DNA of 64,000 bases from assembly GCA_030824965.1 (NCBI GenBank), contig JAPJQV010000002.1, positions 186,001-250,000 on the forward strand, given 5' to 3'. A program made the translations under genes and the position numbers. Below the pieces are notes generated by a model. It was not told the origin of the DNA, made no database searches, and worked only from the letters and a program-made list of their open reading frames with translations. This DNA comes from Micavibrio sp. GTDB lineage: Bacteria > Pseudomonadota > Alphaproteobacteria > Micavibrionales > Micavibrionaceae. Below are positions 7,119 through 15,247 of this stretch, piece by piece. Numbering within the stretch: the first letter of the stretch is position 1; the number at the start of each line of letters is the position of its first letter.

Positions 7119-7134
7119 GTTATCGGGATATACC

Positions 7135-7160
7135 TTACTGTGGCAAATTCATCACAGTAA
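7135..7160. repeat. inverted repeat TTACTGTG-n10-CACAGTAA
   Basis: A perfect 8+8 inverted repeat with a 10-base spacer lies 17 bases after the chemoreceptor stop and about 90 bases before the outer-membrane protein gene. No T-run follows it on the plus strand, so it is more likely an operator for the downstream gene than a terminator. It resembles but does not fit a CRP site (spacing is wrong). Confidence 0.45.
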
Positions 7161-7248
7161 AAAATGATATTAAAAACTAAAGGAGTGTTTTGGCCGGAAC
7201 ATCGTTAACAATGCTGACAGGCCAACTCTTGACTGAAAGAAAATAACA

Positions 7249-7839
7249 ATGAAAAAACTTCTTATGCTCGGCACATGCCTTTTCGCTGTCGCAGCTACTC
7301 CGGCAAAAGCCGAAACATACACAAACAACCGCGAAGGCGATCTTTCCGTTCTTTCCGGTCTTTACGCCGGTGCTTACGGTGGATATGACTGGACAGATGC
7401 CGATGCGCCGGGCGCAGGCAGCATTCAGGGTTTTGATTACGGTGTATTCGCCGGTTACAAAATCGACGCTATTCTCGATAAAACTGTTAACCGTCTTGGT
7501 ATTGGCCTGAACGGTGCCGTTGAAGGTTTCTACGGCTGGTCCGAAGCGGATGACGGCGATTTTGACAAAGAAAACGAATGGGGCGTATCGTTCCGTCCGG
7601 GCCTTTCCTTCATCAATGAATATGCCCATGGTTTGAACCCATACGGTATCTTCGGCTGGAGACGCACCGAATTTGAAGGTGAAGACCTTGACGGTTTCGA
7701 ACTCGGTATCGGTACTGAATTCGTTGCTTACGGCAATTTCGGCGTCCGCGTTGATTACTCCCATACTTTCTATGAAGAAAAGTCAGGCCTCGATCCAGAT
7801 TCCAACGATCTGCGCCTCGGCCTTGCCTACCACTTCTAA
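7249..7839 (+). CDS. outer-membrane beta-barrel protein
   Basis: A signal peptide (residues 1-21, ending PAKA/ETY) is followed by alternating short amphipathic strands rich in Gly/Tyr/Phe/Asp: LYAGAYGGYDW, YGVFAGYKI, LGIGLNGAVEGFYGW, FGVRVDYSHTF. The last residues are LGLAYHF, ending in a terminal aromatic as required for BAM recognition. At 196 residues it fits the small 8-strand OmpA-like/opacity barrel group. Single gene with its own terminator. An 18-codon TTG frame preceded by AAAGGAG ends 2 bases before its start. Confidence 0.85.
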   Translation: MKKLLMLGTCLFAVAATPAKAETYTNNREGDLSVLSGLYAGAYGGYDWTDADAPGAGSIQGFDYGVFAGYKIDAILDKTVNRLGIGLNGAVEGFYGWSEADDGDFDKENEWGVSFRPGLSFINEYAHGLNPYGIFGWRRTEFEGEDLDGFELGIGTEFVAYGNFGVRVDYSHTFYEEKSGLDPDSNDLRLGLAYHF

Positions 7840-7858
7840 TTTCAGAAGAAGCTATTTA

Positions 7859-7888
7859 AAAACCCGGCTCATGAGGCCGGGTTTTTTT
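7859..7888 (+). terminator. intrinsic terminator of the outer-membrane protein gene
   Basis: AACCCGGC (7861-7868) pairs with GCCGGGTT (7876-7883), with flanking A/T pairs, and a run of seven T follows. Confidence 0.9.
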
Positions 7889-7935
7889 CTGCCTTGAATT
7901 TGACAAGATAGCGCCACCTGCCTTACGGTTTCTAC

Positions 7936-8553
7936 ATGAGTAAGGAATTATTGCGTCAGATTTACAGCGCCAGAACTTATGGCGACCTTTACAGCCTTCC
8001 CTTGCCTGTTACGGTTGCGTCCTTACAGGACAAAAATTCTTTTTCTTCGCTAAACGAAAATTCCTACTGGCAATCGCCTCTCATAGGCGCGCCGCCCGAG
8101 ATGAAAGAAGCGGCCTCCCTCGCCTCTGCCTTTGACGCAAAGATGGGATTTACCTTGCGTCAGGAGTGGCGGTGCCGCGCCCATCGCCATATCAGCGAAA
8201 ACACCGCAGCAAACATCAATATGATACATGCAGATTTTATATTCGAACCGAAACGGCGTATCTACATAGTTTCCGACGAGGCGGGAACACTGGCAGTATC
8301 GCATGCCGATACATTTGACATCATCGATAAAGATCCGGTATCCCGCGATATCCTGACGCTGGACATCGATGAAAGCAATGTCGGCAGACTTAAAATGCAT
8401 CTGGAGCGTCTCGCCCCACAATTCGACGAAGCCGCACGGGCTTTGCCGATCCATACGCTATCGATGATGCTGACAGGCACTCTTCACAAACGTCCACCGA
8501 ACGTATCGAATGAGCGCGTCTTTTTTCACGCCGCCGCCTTTACGGCCGATTGA
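7936..8553 (+). CDS. hypothetical protein (205 aa)
   Basis: No family recognised. No signal peptide or membrane helix, so probably cytoplasmic. The middle (about residues 75-150) alternates predicted strands (HADFIFEPKRRIYIVSDEAGTLAVS) and helices (NVGRLKMHLERLAPQFDEAARAL). Codon use matches its neighbours and the frame is uninterrupted. The start is the first ATG after the preceding terminator, with only a weak ribosome-binding site. Confidence 0.6.
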   Translation: MSKELLRQIYSARTYGDLYSLPLPVTVASLQDKNSFSSLNENSYWQSPLIGAPPEMKEAASLASAFDAKMGFTLRQEWRCRAHRHISENTAANINMIHADFIFEPKRRIYIVSDEAGTLAVSHADTFDIIDKDPVSRDILTLDIDESNVGRLKMHLERLAPQFDEAARALPIHTLSMMLTGTLHKRPPNVSNERVFFHAAAFTAD

Positions 8554-8700
8554 TATTCTGTCACGCGGTCCAACGCGCTAAGCCGGACTGGTATTGAACA
8601 GAAAACGATATTTCGGAAAAATCATAACCGCTTTGATAAAATCTTAACCTTTGCCGAATATTATGGGAACAACAAAGAAACAATAAAAGGGTGTTTGAAT

Positions 8701-9345
8701 ATGGGCAAAGGGCCGACGAATTTATTACCTAAAAGTTTTAACAATGCCGCTGAGCAAAAAAGCGATGTCGGCGTATTACAACACATGCAATTCGTCGAAC
8801 ATAAAGGTCAGCCGGGTGCCGTGTTCCGCACAAGTATAAGAGACGAAAAAGGCAATGTGCATGCGGCCAATACTTTTATGACCGATGCTCAGATGAAAAA
8901 TTCCATAGAAAAACTGATGACCGATCATCTGAAACACGATCATCTCGACAAGAATGTGGCGACATTGCGCGAAGCCCGGGCCGATCTGAAAGGAATTGTA
9001 AATAGCGCCATTGATCTTCCCAATGCAAGCGCTGCCGATATCGCCCGCATGTCGCCTCTTGATAACCTTAACGTCAAAACTTTCGACGGTGCCAATCACG
9101 GCGTCAAAAGCGATACGATTGGCTCAATCATCAATGGTGTACGCGATCAGGCGGCAAAGGAAGTCGGTAAAATCTCGCATGCCGACGATCAATTCGGACA
9201 AGCGGCCAAAGCGGCGGAAAAGACTGCGATCGCCGTCAAAACCGAACTTGAAGGCTCGACTTATATTTCGCCGCAGGAAGGCGCAGACATTACAGGAAAT
9301 ACGGCCCGTCTTTCGACGAAGCTTAGCCTTAACCTGACACCTTAG
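8701..9345 (+). CDS. hypothetical protein (214 aa)
   Basis: The ATG at 8701 follows an AAAAGGG site; an in-frame TTG at 8695 is the less likely start. The protein is hydrophilic and mostly helical, rich in Ala/Asp/Lys, with segments such as NSIEKLMTDHLKHDHLDKNVATLREARADL and a C-terminal part rich in Ala and Thr. No signal peptide or known domain. Transcribed alone: a strong terminator follows its stop codon. Confidence 0.6.
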   Translation: MGKGPTNLLPKSFNNAAEQKSDVGVLQHMQFVEHKGQPGAVFRTSIRDEKGNVHAANTFMTDAQMKNSIEKLMTDHLKHDHLDKNVATLREARADLKGIVNSAIDLPNASAADIARMSPLDNLNVKTFDGANHGVKSDTIGSIINGVRDQAAKEVGKISHADDQFGQAAKAAEKTAIAVKTELEGSTYISPQEGADITGNTARLSTKLSLNLTP

Positions 9346-9353
9346 AATTATTT

Positions 9354-9376
9354 TGCGCCGCATTCGCTGCGGCGCA
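9354..9376 (+). terminator. intrinsic terminator
   Basis: TGCGCCGCA (9354-9362) and TGCGGCGCA (9368-9376) form a perfect 9-bp stem with a 5-base loop. The T-rich stretch after it is interrupted (TCACCTTTATTTTT). Confidence 0.75.
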
Positions 9377-9457
9377 TCACCTTTATTTTTCGCTATATTT
9401 TGTAGATTTTCCTATGCTTGAAACCTGAAAAATTTCATATGCGTAAGGACCGTCTGA

Positions 9458-9853
9458 ATGAATACCATAACACCGGCGAATGAATTCGCCTTAATGGCAC
9501 AGCCTGTTAAATTCAATCTTGAGATAGCGCACTTCCCTATCGAAGACAGGGTGCAACTTCTGATTGAAAAAATTTCCGCCGCCGACACCGCATGTCTTCT
9601 CAATATGCATCTGGAAGATTTTACGCGCGACCTGAAGCGCGACTGCCTGAAAGCTACCCGAGAAAATCTTCTCAGGATTGAAGAAGCCGTCAGCACCAGA
9701 ACTGAAAAAGCCTTGAGCGATCCAGACCTCCATTCCTCATATAAAGAAATATGGGAGGCATGGAAAACCCAGGGCTTTCCTTACAGGCTGAACAGGATAC
9801 CGGTACGTCAGGCCGCAAGCTTGGCAGCCACGCCCGCCACTCTGGCACCGTAA
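9458..9853 (+). CDS. hypothetical helical protein (131 aa)
   Basis: TAAGGA lies 9 bases before the ATG. Predicted to be mostly alpha-helical (FTRDLKRDCLKATRENLLRIEEAV, YKEIWEAWKTQ), without signal peptide or membrane segment. Its 3' end overlaps the converging flavodoxin gene by 46 bp. No family recognised. Confidence 0.5.
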   Translation: MNTITPANEFALMAQPVKFNLEIAHFPIEDRVQLLIEKISAADTACLLNMHLEDFTRDLKRDCLKATRENLLRIEEAVSTRTEKALSDPDLHSSYKEIWEAWKTQGFPYRLNRIPVRQAASLAATPATLAP

Positions 9854-10392
9854 ATCTCGGCTGTCTTCAAATCGCCTTCGGGAATGGATCCTTCAGCCGC
9901 AACGTTTTCGGCTTGGGTCATCACGCCCATAAAAGAGCCGAGGCGGTTGATTTGATGACCACCGCGTTGATGGGCTTCACTTTCCTGAAAGGCGGCCTTT
10001 TCTCCAAGAGACACCCAGATCATCCCATGCTGGGAAGCCAGAACGGAGAACTGCTGAAGCGTAGCTAACTTATCTCCGCTGAAAGAACCGGAATTCGTAA
10101 AGCCGCCCGCAACCTTATTTTTCCATTCATCCGCAAACCATGGTTTCGAAGACGCATCGGCAAAAATCTTGAACTGTGCTGAGGCTGCGCCCATATAAGT
10201 CGGCGCGCCGAAAATAATAGCGTGAGCGTCTTTCAGTACCGCCCATTCCTCATCCTTTATTTTCCCATCCGAGCCGATAGCGATCAAAGCCGCCGTACCC
10301 TTTTCCTCTGCGCCTTTGGCTACTGCCTTTGCCACGACTTCGGTATGGCCATAGCCTGAATGGTAAACGATAGCGGTTTTAACTTGCGACAT
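9808..10392 (-). CDS. flavodoxin-fold NAD(P)H:quinone oxidoreductase-like protein (WrbA/NQO family)
   Basis: 194 residues. The FMN-phosphate loop is at the N-terminus (AIVYHSGYGHTEVVA, residues 7-21), the second flavin loop is FGAPTYMGAASAQFK (about 61-75), and the third is FTNSGSFSGDK with GMIWVSLG. Such enzymes reduce quinones by two electrons using FMN. It is divergently placed from an HxlR-type regulator with 117 bp between start codons. That is the usual layout for quinone- or electrophile-responsive reductases, so the regulator probably controls this gene. Confidence 0.85.
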   Translation of the reverse strand: MSQVKTAIVYHSGYGHTEVVAKAVAKGAEEKGTAALIAIGSDGKIKDEEWAVLKDAHAIIFGAPTYMGAASAQFKIFADASSKPWFADEWKNKVAGGFTNSGSFSGDKLATLQQFSVLASQHGMIWVSLGEKAAFQESEAHQRGGHQINRLGSFMGVMTQAENVAAEGSIPEGDLKTAEIYGARVAGVAAKLAA

Positions 10393-10509
10393 TTTTGAAT
10401 CTCCATTTAATACTTGATATATAAAAGTAACTATGTAAGGATTATATACAGTCTAGTGAAAAATAGAGAAGTAGGCACTTTTTCGTTACTACTTACCAAA
10501 AGGAAACCA

Positions 10510-10887
10510 ATGAAGAAAAACACGCGTGATTATTCCGATACCGAATGTCCGATGGACGGCCTGCTCCGTATTTTGATGGGGCCGTGGACGACCTATATTT
10601 TATGGCAGCTTCATTCAAATGGCGAAATGCGCTTCGGGCAGCTTAAAAAACAAATGCCCGGCATATCGTCGAAAATGCTGACCGAACGTCTGCGGATGCT
10701 TGAAGAAGCCGGGATCATTCACCGTGAACAGGAAATGACCATTCCGCCGAAAGTCACTTATTCCCAGACAGAGCGCGGGCGTGATCTCAACAAGATACTC
10801 GACGACCTGCATAAACTGGCAAAGAAATGGCACTGCCCCGGAACTGAAAAATTTACCGAAGAAAAACCACAGAAAAAACGGGCTTAA
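10510..10887 (+). CDS. HxlR-family winged-helix transcriptional regulator
   Basis: 125 residues from the ATG at 10510 (AAAAGGAA upstream; the longer frame from 10414 lies in the promoter region). HxlR hallmarks are the Cys near the N-terminus (TECPMDGLLRILMGPWTTYILWQL), RFGQLKKQMPGISSKMLTERLRMLEEAGII (recognition helix) and the wing PPKVTYSQTERG. In this family a reactive N-terminal Cys often senses electrophiles, and Cys14 here fits. Probably regulates the divergent flavodoxin-type reductase; GTAAC/GTTAC half-sites lie in the shared promoter region. Confidence 0.85.
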   Translation: MKKNTRDYSDTECPMDGLLRILMGPWTTYILWQLHSNGEMRFGQLKKQMPGISSKMLTERLRMLEEAGIIHREQEMTIPPKVTYSQTERGRDLNKILDDLHKLAKKWHCPGTEKFTEEKPQKKRA

Positions 10888-10936
10888 CCTATTCGCCGTT
10901 GGTTGCTTTCGCAGGCTAAAATCCTATTTGCTTGCG

Positions 10937-11626
10937 ATGCCTGAAAGTCACAGCCATTCCAAACTTCTCTACACCGCGGCCCTCGTTTTCGCTGTATCGG
11001 TCATCGCGACGCTTTTTTTCGTGTTTCAGGATGTGGAACATCTGCGCGACATGGTGCGCGAACTTCTGGAGACGGCGCGTTCGACTGGCTGGTCATATCC
11101 CATCGTACTTGGCCTTTATCTCTTAAGCTCTGTTGTAATGTTTCCGATCATCGTCATGAACCTTGCCACGGCCATGGTTTTTGGTCCGGTCTGGGGATTT
11201 CTCTATGCCATGTCCGGCTCGTTGTTAAGTGCCACTGTCTTTTTTTATATCGGCAGGTTCGGACGCGACAAGGGACTGAAAAAATTATTGAGCGGACCGC
11301 GCCTATCCAAGATCGACTCCAAACTCAAAGATTCCGGCGTGATCGGCATCGCCATATTGCGCCTTATTCCCATGGCGCCGTTTGGCATTTTCAACATGGC
11401 CGCAGGGATCACATCCGTAAGGTTTATCGATTATATCGCCGGTACTTTTATCGGGTTCCTGCCGGGCGGGGTTGCGCGTGCAGTGGTCGGCGACTCACTG
11501 GTTCAACTTTTTCTCAATCCTTCGCAAAAAACCGCAATTTATCTCGGCTGTGGTATCGCGCTCTGGTTAACCATCATCCTCGCCCTTCATTTCGGCCTAA
11601 AAAAATACCGCGCATCCACTGCTTGA
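10937..11626 (+). CDS. TVP38/TMEM64-family (VTT/DedA-like) membrane protein
   Basis: 229 residues from the ATG at 10937. Hydrophobic helices lie at about 12-31, 55-75, 80-105, 140-160, 165-190 and 205-225. The VTT core reads FGPVWGFLYAMSGSLLSATVFFYIGRFG with the re-entrant motif LRLIPMAPFGIFNMAAGIT, as in TVP38/TMEM64 proteins that are linked to lipid scrambling and membrane homeostasis. The 281-residue frame from 10781 overlaps the HxlR gene and is rejected. The gene starts 49 bp after HxlR and may share its transcript. Confidence 0.85.
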   Translation: MPESHSHSKLLYTAALVFAVSVIATLFFVFQDVEHLRDMVRELLETARSTGWSYPIVLGLYLLSSVVMFPIIVMNLATAMVFGPVWGFLYAMSGSLLSATVFFYIGRFGRDKGLKKLLSGPRLSKIDSKLKDSGVIGIAILRLIPMAPFGIFNMAAGITSVRFIDYIAGTFIGFLPGGVARAVVGDSLVQLFLNPSQKTAIYLGCGIALWLTIILALHFGLKKYRASTA

Positions 11627-11659
11627 TTTTATGATCTCTATCGTTACATTGCCCTATCA

Positions 11660-12004
11660 ATGATTAAGTTTATTTTATTTTTCGCCCTCGCCGTTATTTT
11701 GCTTCTCCCTGTTCTTATCGTCATTTTTTCGGCGGTCATATTCGGTGCGTGGCGCGCGTTGAAATATGAAACGCGATTTCGCAGGTTTTTTTCGAAATAC
11801 GGCAATGAAGAAATCGCCCGCATGATCGCATCGGGCAAGATCTGGACCGGACAGACATCCGATCAGTTGAAAGACGCGAAAGGCGCGCCGTTGCGCATTG
11901 AGCCGACACAAAATCAGGAAGTTTGGATTTACGGTGGATCAGCCCTGCAGCCGAACGGATTGCGGGTTGTCGTCGATCAGGGCCGCGTGCAGAACTGGAC
12001 CTGA
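11660..12004 (+). CDS. membrane-anchored protein with a BamE/SmpA-like pattern (114 aa)
   Basis: One long N-terminal hydrophobic helix (residues 3-30) is followed by a basic segment and a soluble domain. The segment SGKIWTGQTSDQLKDAKGAPL followed by EVWIYG resembles the BamE/SmpA-type pattern (I..GMT..QV...LG.P.....WxY). The similarity is short and may reflect only the fold. No lipobox is present, unlike true BamE. Function unknown. It converges on the Flp pilin gene with a 2-base gap. Confidence 0.6.
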   Translation: MIKFILFFALAVILLLPVLIVIFSAVIFGAWRALKYETRFRRFFSKYGNEEIARMIASGKIWTGQTSDQLKDAKGAPLRIEPTQNQEVWIYGGSALQPNGLRVVVDQGRVQNWT

Positions 12005-12006
12005 GG

Positions 12007-12186
12007 TCAGCCGTCGAACGCGCCGGGAAGCCTTGAGAAAAACAATTCGTATATCGTGTCGCCTAGACCGAAAACAACGCCCATAATGGCGAGTGCAATC
12101 GCTGCCGCGATCAGGCTGTATTCGATTGCCGTCGCTCCGGAAGTGGAACCGGTCCACAAGATCAGCAATTTTATCGGATGTTTCAT
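12007..12186 (-). CDS. Flp/Fap-type (type IVb) pilin
   Basis: A 59-residue protein with the type IVb pilin signature GATAIEYSLIAAAIALAIMGVV: the Gly before the mature start, the conserved Glu at mature position 5 followed by Tyr, then a hydrophobic assembly helix. The leader of 17 residues contains Lys, as for prepilins cut by a TadV/CpaA-type peptidase. GGGACGG precedes the ATG at 12186. No tad/cpa assembly genes are in the window, so this is an orphan copy. Confidence 0.85.
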   Translation of the reverse strand: MKHPIKLLILWTGSTSGATAIEYSLIAAAIALAIMGVVFGLGDTIYELFFSRLPGAFDG

Positions 12187-12257
12187 GGTCCCGTCCCTTT
12201 GCTTTATCAGTATAACCGTCTAAGATTGGCGAAAGATTAACGAATTACTTAAATACA

Positions 12258-13079
12258 ATGTTTCGGCACCTGCTTCTTCTCTCCTTTTTACTACCTGCAC
12301 AGGCATTCGCCCAGAATGCCGCCCCGGCGCCTATGCGCCACATGAGCGTCACCAGAACCGCCCCTGCAAGTGTAGAAAAAGAGGAAAGCAAACAACCGGA
12401 AAAACCGCAGCGTGAAGAAAAGCCCGCTCCCAAAGCGTTGAAGCCGGAAGACGCGCTCAAGAAAACCGACACGCTGACCGAATGGCCGTATCATGCCGAT
12501 CTGATGACAATAGATAACGATACCGCACTTGGAAAAGTCATTCGCGCCGTTGATCTGGATCCCGGCTCTGTCCCGCCTAAGGGACTTTTCTATCTCGCCA
12601 AGGCCTTATCGGACCGCAAGCGGTATGAAGAGGCAGCCTTTTACTATTATGCCGGCCAGCTTCGCGCCACTTTCGACATGGCCCGCTTCCCTCCTTATCA
12701 GTTGAACGAAACCGCCACCAAGCTCGACAGACGCACCGAGGACCAGATCGGCAGCGTTCCCGAACCCGATGCGATCGTCATCAATCCGCATGAGCCGATT
12801 TCGATTCTGGCTCTCTCTATCGGTTCACCGATAGCCAGGTGGGCGATGGCGGATGCGCAGCGGCTTGACGATCTGATGGCGAAGGTCAAGATCTGGGATA
12901 TGGCGACGCCTTACGCCTATTTGCCCGATTACGATATTTCTCATGCCGCGCCGTATGAGAAATGGCCTGCGCTCCTGACCAAAACCCGTAATGATTACTT
13001 TACCCGTGTGCGCCAGATCGCCCGGGGCCTGACGGCGGTCAGACCCGTCGAACCGACCCCGTCTTTTTCGCGCCCCTGA
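12258..13079 (+). CDS. secreted/periplasmic hypothetical protein (273 aa)
   Basis: A signal peptide (residues 1-18, LLLLSFLLPAQAFA) is followed by a charged Glu/Lys/Pro linker (about 30-70) and a helical domain. One helix pair (GLFYLAKALSDRKRYEEAAFYYYAGQLRA, about 114-142) has the look of a single TPR/Sel1-type repeat. The C-terminus is unrecognised. No ribosome-binding site is obvious. Divergent from the Flp pilin gene. Function unknown. Confidence 0.6.
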   Translation: MFRHLLLLSFLLPAQAFAQNAAPAPMRHMSVTRTAPASVEKEESKQPEKPQREEKPAPKALKPEDALKKTDTLTEWPYHADLMTIDNDTALGKVIRAVDLDPGSVPPKGLFYLAKALSDRKRYEEAAFYYYAGQLRATFDMARFPPYQLNETATKLDRRTEDQIGSVPEPDAIVINPHEPISILALSIGSPIARWAMADAQRLDDLMAKVKIWDMATPYAYLPDYDISHAAPYEKWPALLTKTRNDYFTRVRQIARGLTAVRPVEPTPSFSRP

Positions 13080-13095
13080 TATGCATTTGAAAACT

Positions 13096-13125
13096 TTGAC
13101 TTTTCCTGTATCTCTCAGGTTAAAT
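13096..13125 (+). promoter_or_regulatory. candidate sigma-70-type promoter
   Basis: TTGACT (13096-13101), an 18-base spacer and TTAAAT (13120-13125; four of six matches to TATAAT) lie 33 bp before the start of the gene at 13158. Confidence 0.35.
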
Positions 13126-13157
13126 AAACAAAAATCTGCGTAAAGAGGTGTTCATCA

Positions 13158-13547
13158 ATGACTAATCAAAAACCATTTGTCGTCTTTCACTCCAGCCCCG
13201 ATGTCGATATCGCCAAACAATCTGCTTTACGCGAAGCCGTTTTTAAAGATTTTCCCGCCGCAGTTTCTTTCTTTAATCCAAGCGATAAAAATCTCGCCGG
13301 CCATAGAATGAGCAGCGCCTTTATCAACGCATCCGAACCTGACGCTTTACAAACCGTATTGCGCGAAAGCAAAGGACAGAAGATAGCTTTCGTTACCTTG
13401 TCACAGCAATGGATGAAAGCGGCAAGCGATCACGGGATGTCGATCATTACACTTGTTCCGCCGGAATTTTCTGTCGGCCGCTGTCACGTCGCAGCAGCGC
13501 CAAATTATGTCCCCGACGCCGTTCGTAAAGTTGTGTTTCAACGCTGA
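13158..13547 (+). CDS. hypothetical protein (129 aa)
   Basis: AGAGGTG precedes the ATG. The protein alternates strands and helices (FVVFHSSPDVD, KIAFVTLSQQWMKAASDHGMSIITLVPPE), suggesting a small alpha/beta fold, possibly Rossmann-like or TIR-like in outline, but no diagnostic motif is present. No signal peptide. Followed by an AT-rich 255-bp gap with two strong inverted repeats. Confidence 0.6.
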   Translation: MTNQKPFVVFHSSPDVDIAKQSALREAVFKDFPAAVSFFNPSDKNLAGHRMSSAFINASEPDALQTVLRESKGQKIAFVTLSQQWMKAASDHGMSIITLVPPEFSVGRCHVAAAPNYVPDAVRKVVFQR

Positions 13548-13614
13548 CTTTTTCAGATCAGATATAGATAAAATTTGATCTAAATTCGAAACGAAAGTTG
13601 GTCGGATCGGTATG

Positions 13615-13642
13615 GATTTTTGTCAACTCCATGACAAAAATC
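13615..13642. repeat. inverted repeat GATTTTTGTCA-n6-TGACAAAAATC
   Basis: A perfect 11+11 inverted repeat with a 6-base loop in the AT-rich gap between 13547 and 13803. No clean T-run follows, so it could be an operator or RNA hairpin. It is the first of two strong structures in this gap. Confidence 0.6.
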
Positions 13643-13681
13643 GAGAGCGTGAATCCGCCCAAAATCCTTTAAAAATAGCGA

Positions 13682-13728
13682 TTTTATTGATCTTTTTTGA
13701 TTTCTAAAATCGGAAAAGATCAATAAAA
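13682..13728. repeat. inverted repeat TTTTATTGATCTTTT-n17-AAAAGATCAATAAAA
   Basis: A perfect 15+15 inverted repeat. The loop itself contains GATTT/AAAATC, which can extend the pairing. It lies about 75 bp before the weak gene at 13803. It could end the transcript of 13158-13547 or be a protein-binding palindrome. Confidence 0.65.
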
Positions 13729-13802
13729 CACGCAGCCCTTAAATACTTAAAATACAAGGCAAAATTAAAAGCTCGTTCACGCGCCCCTGACATGATGAGG
13801 GC

Positions 13803-14162
13803 ATGAACAAAACATCATTTGCAAAAACTTTAGACAGAAAAGAAAGAGAAAGAAAAGGCTCCCTCCAATGGCTATTTTCTTCACAGGTAAATGAGAACAA
13901 TGTTCATCACATTTCGGACAGACGCGATGTGGGTGTGTGTAGTAAACAAGAAGCAGCAGGAACCGCCAAAAACCATCAGGGGAACAAATGTGATGGCATT
14001 GGCGGTTTCCTGGCTCTTGACTTGATAACCGGAGGCATGCTGACTTCCCTCTTCCATGGTATCGATCCAATCGCAGTCATGGAAACCACGGATGAAGTCT
14101 GGATGGATCGCCGGAAGGCAAAAGCCGACAAGCAGCCTGAATTCACTTATTTCCCGCTTTAA
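13803..14162 (+). CDS. hypothetical protein (119 aa), weakly supported
   Basis: The second half (from about residue 65, GIGGFLALDLITGGMLTSLFHGIDP, then a charged tail DEVWMDRRKAKADKQPEF) uses codons like the neighbours and holds one short hydrophobic stretch. The first half is lysine-rich and unusual. Open antisense frames overlap it (13777-14070 and 13881-14165), but this one fits the local strand direction. No family recognised; the N-terminal boundary is doubtful. Confidence 0.4.
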   Translation: MNKTSFAKTLDRKERERKGSLQWLFSSQVNENNVHHISDRRDVGVCSKQEAAGTAKNHQGNKCDGIGGFLALDLITGGMLTSLFHGIDPIAVMETTDEVWMDRRKAKADKQPEFTYFPL

Positions 14163-14204
14163 CAAAAACTTGCCCGAATTTTGTAAATTTGTTATGTAAA
14201 TGTA

Positions 14205-15143
14205 ATGAATTTACCGCATTCCTATGTCCTGACGGATCTTGCCGATGAGGAAGACCCGACACGGGGAGATTGCAACGCCTATCGAAATCTGGGCCGCCTG
14301 TTCGCGCAAAAAACCGGTAAGGAATTTATATGCGTCGAGGACAATGAGAGTTGCCGTCGCCTGTTAAATGAGCGGGGAATTCCCGACGCGGTGTTTTCCT
14401 TTAAAAACCGGCCTGATTACAAAGACATCTATCATGTCTATGAACTGAATGAAAATTTAAGCTATTACGCGCGGAATAATTACAACGAAGAATTAGTATC
14501 CCATCATCTTGATGTTAATCTGATCGAAGAAGAAGCGCACGCTTTTCAGTCCCGCCATCCCGATCTTAAAAAACGCCTTGTCGCGGTCATGAATATCGAC
14601 GGGAAAGAAGACAGCCAGATTTTGCTGGCCAGCAAAATCTCAGACATGATCGCAGCATCGGACGAATGCGAAACGACGATTTTCATCTGCGGAACGTGGC
14701 GCACGAGGCAAGAGGATCAGCAACGCCTTATCCGCTATTTAAGAGAAGCGGCTGAAGAAAAAGGTCTTTCCGATGCCGTCGATATAAAATCCTATTCCAT
14801 GAGCAAGGACTTTAACGAGCGGGCCAGTCAGTATAACCCCTATCCGGGCCTGATCGGCACGGCCAGCGATTTCGTCATCGTCGGCCATTCCATGTCCATC
14901 GTTTCCGAATGCCTGATGTCGGGCAAAACGCTTATGCTAGTTGGCAATACTAACCATGATACACTGATCGAGCGCGGCATCTGTCACCGCCTGAGCGGAC
15001 TGGACGCCCGTCTTGGTTTTCCAACCTGCGACATTGAACCTGTTAATATCACCGAGGGCGTGGTCGACGGACTGGTTCGGCATTTTTACGCCTTTGAGAA
15101 AAGCAAAGCCGCAAAGGCTGCACCGAGCTGCCAGCCGACTTAA
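14205..15143 (+). CDS. ELM1-like (mitochondrial fission ELM1 family) hypothetical protein
   Basis: 312 residues, no signal peptide. The C-terminal half contains TASDFVIVGHSMSIVSECLMSGKTLMLVG, which parallels the ELM1 motif (AD..VVT.DSVSM.SEA..TGKPV) of a GT-B-like, possibly nucleotide-sugar-binding fold. The segment IFICGTWRTRQEDQQRLIRYLRE fits the preceding Rossmann unit. Alphaproteobacterial ELM1 homologues are common but uncharacterised biochemically. The start ATG at 14205 has no strong ribosome-binding site. Confidence 0.55.
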   Translation: MNLPHSYVLTDLADEEDPTRGDCNAYRNLGRLFAQKTGKEFICVEDNESCRRLLNERGIPDAVFSFKNRPDYKDIYHVYELNENLSYYARNNYNEELVSHHLDVNLIEEEAHAFQSRHPDLKKRLVAVMNIDGKEDSQILLASKISDMIAASDECETTIFICGTWRTRQEDQQRLIRYLREAAEEKGLSDAVDIKSYSMSKDFNERASQYNPYPGLIGTASDFVIVGHSMSIVSECLMSGKTLMLVGNTNHDTLIERGICHRLSGLDARLGFPTCDIEPVNITEGVVDGLVRHFYAFEKSKAAKAAPSCQPT

Positions 15144-15247
15144 TCTTCCCTTAAATATTTAGGTTTAGCTTTGCCTTGAAGCTGTTATTATTGCTTCGGG
15201 GAGCCTCGTCTGTGAACTTTTCTGCCTCGCTCTTAAGGGAAAAATTC

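Noticed and set aside
7135..7160. CRP-type binding site
   Set aside because: The half-sites TGTG/CACA are separated by 10 bases, but a CRP site needs TGTGA-n6-TCACA; kept only as an unassigned inverted repeat.
13777..14165. Minus-strand frames opposite the weak gene at 13803
   Set aside because: They are Cys/His-rich, non-globular-looking products on the strand opposite to all neighbouring genes, with no ribosome-binding site.
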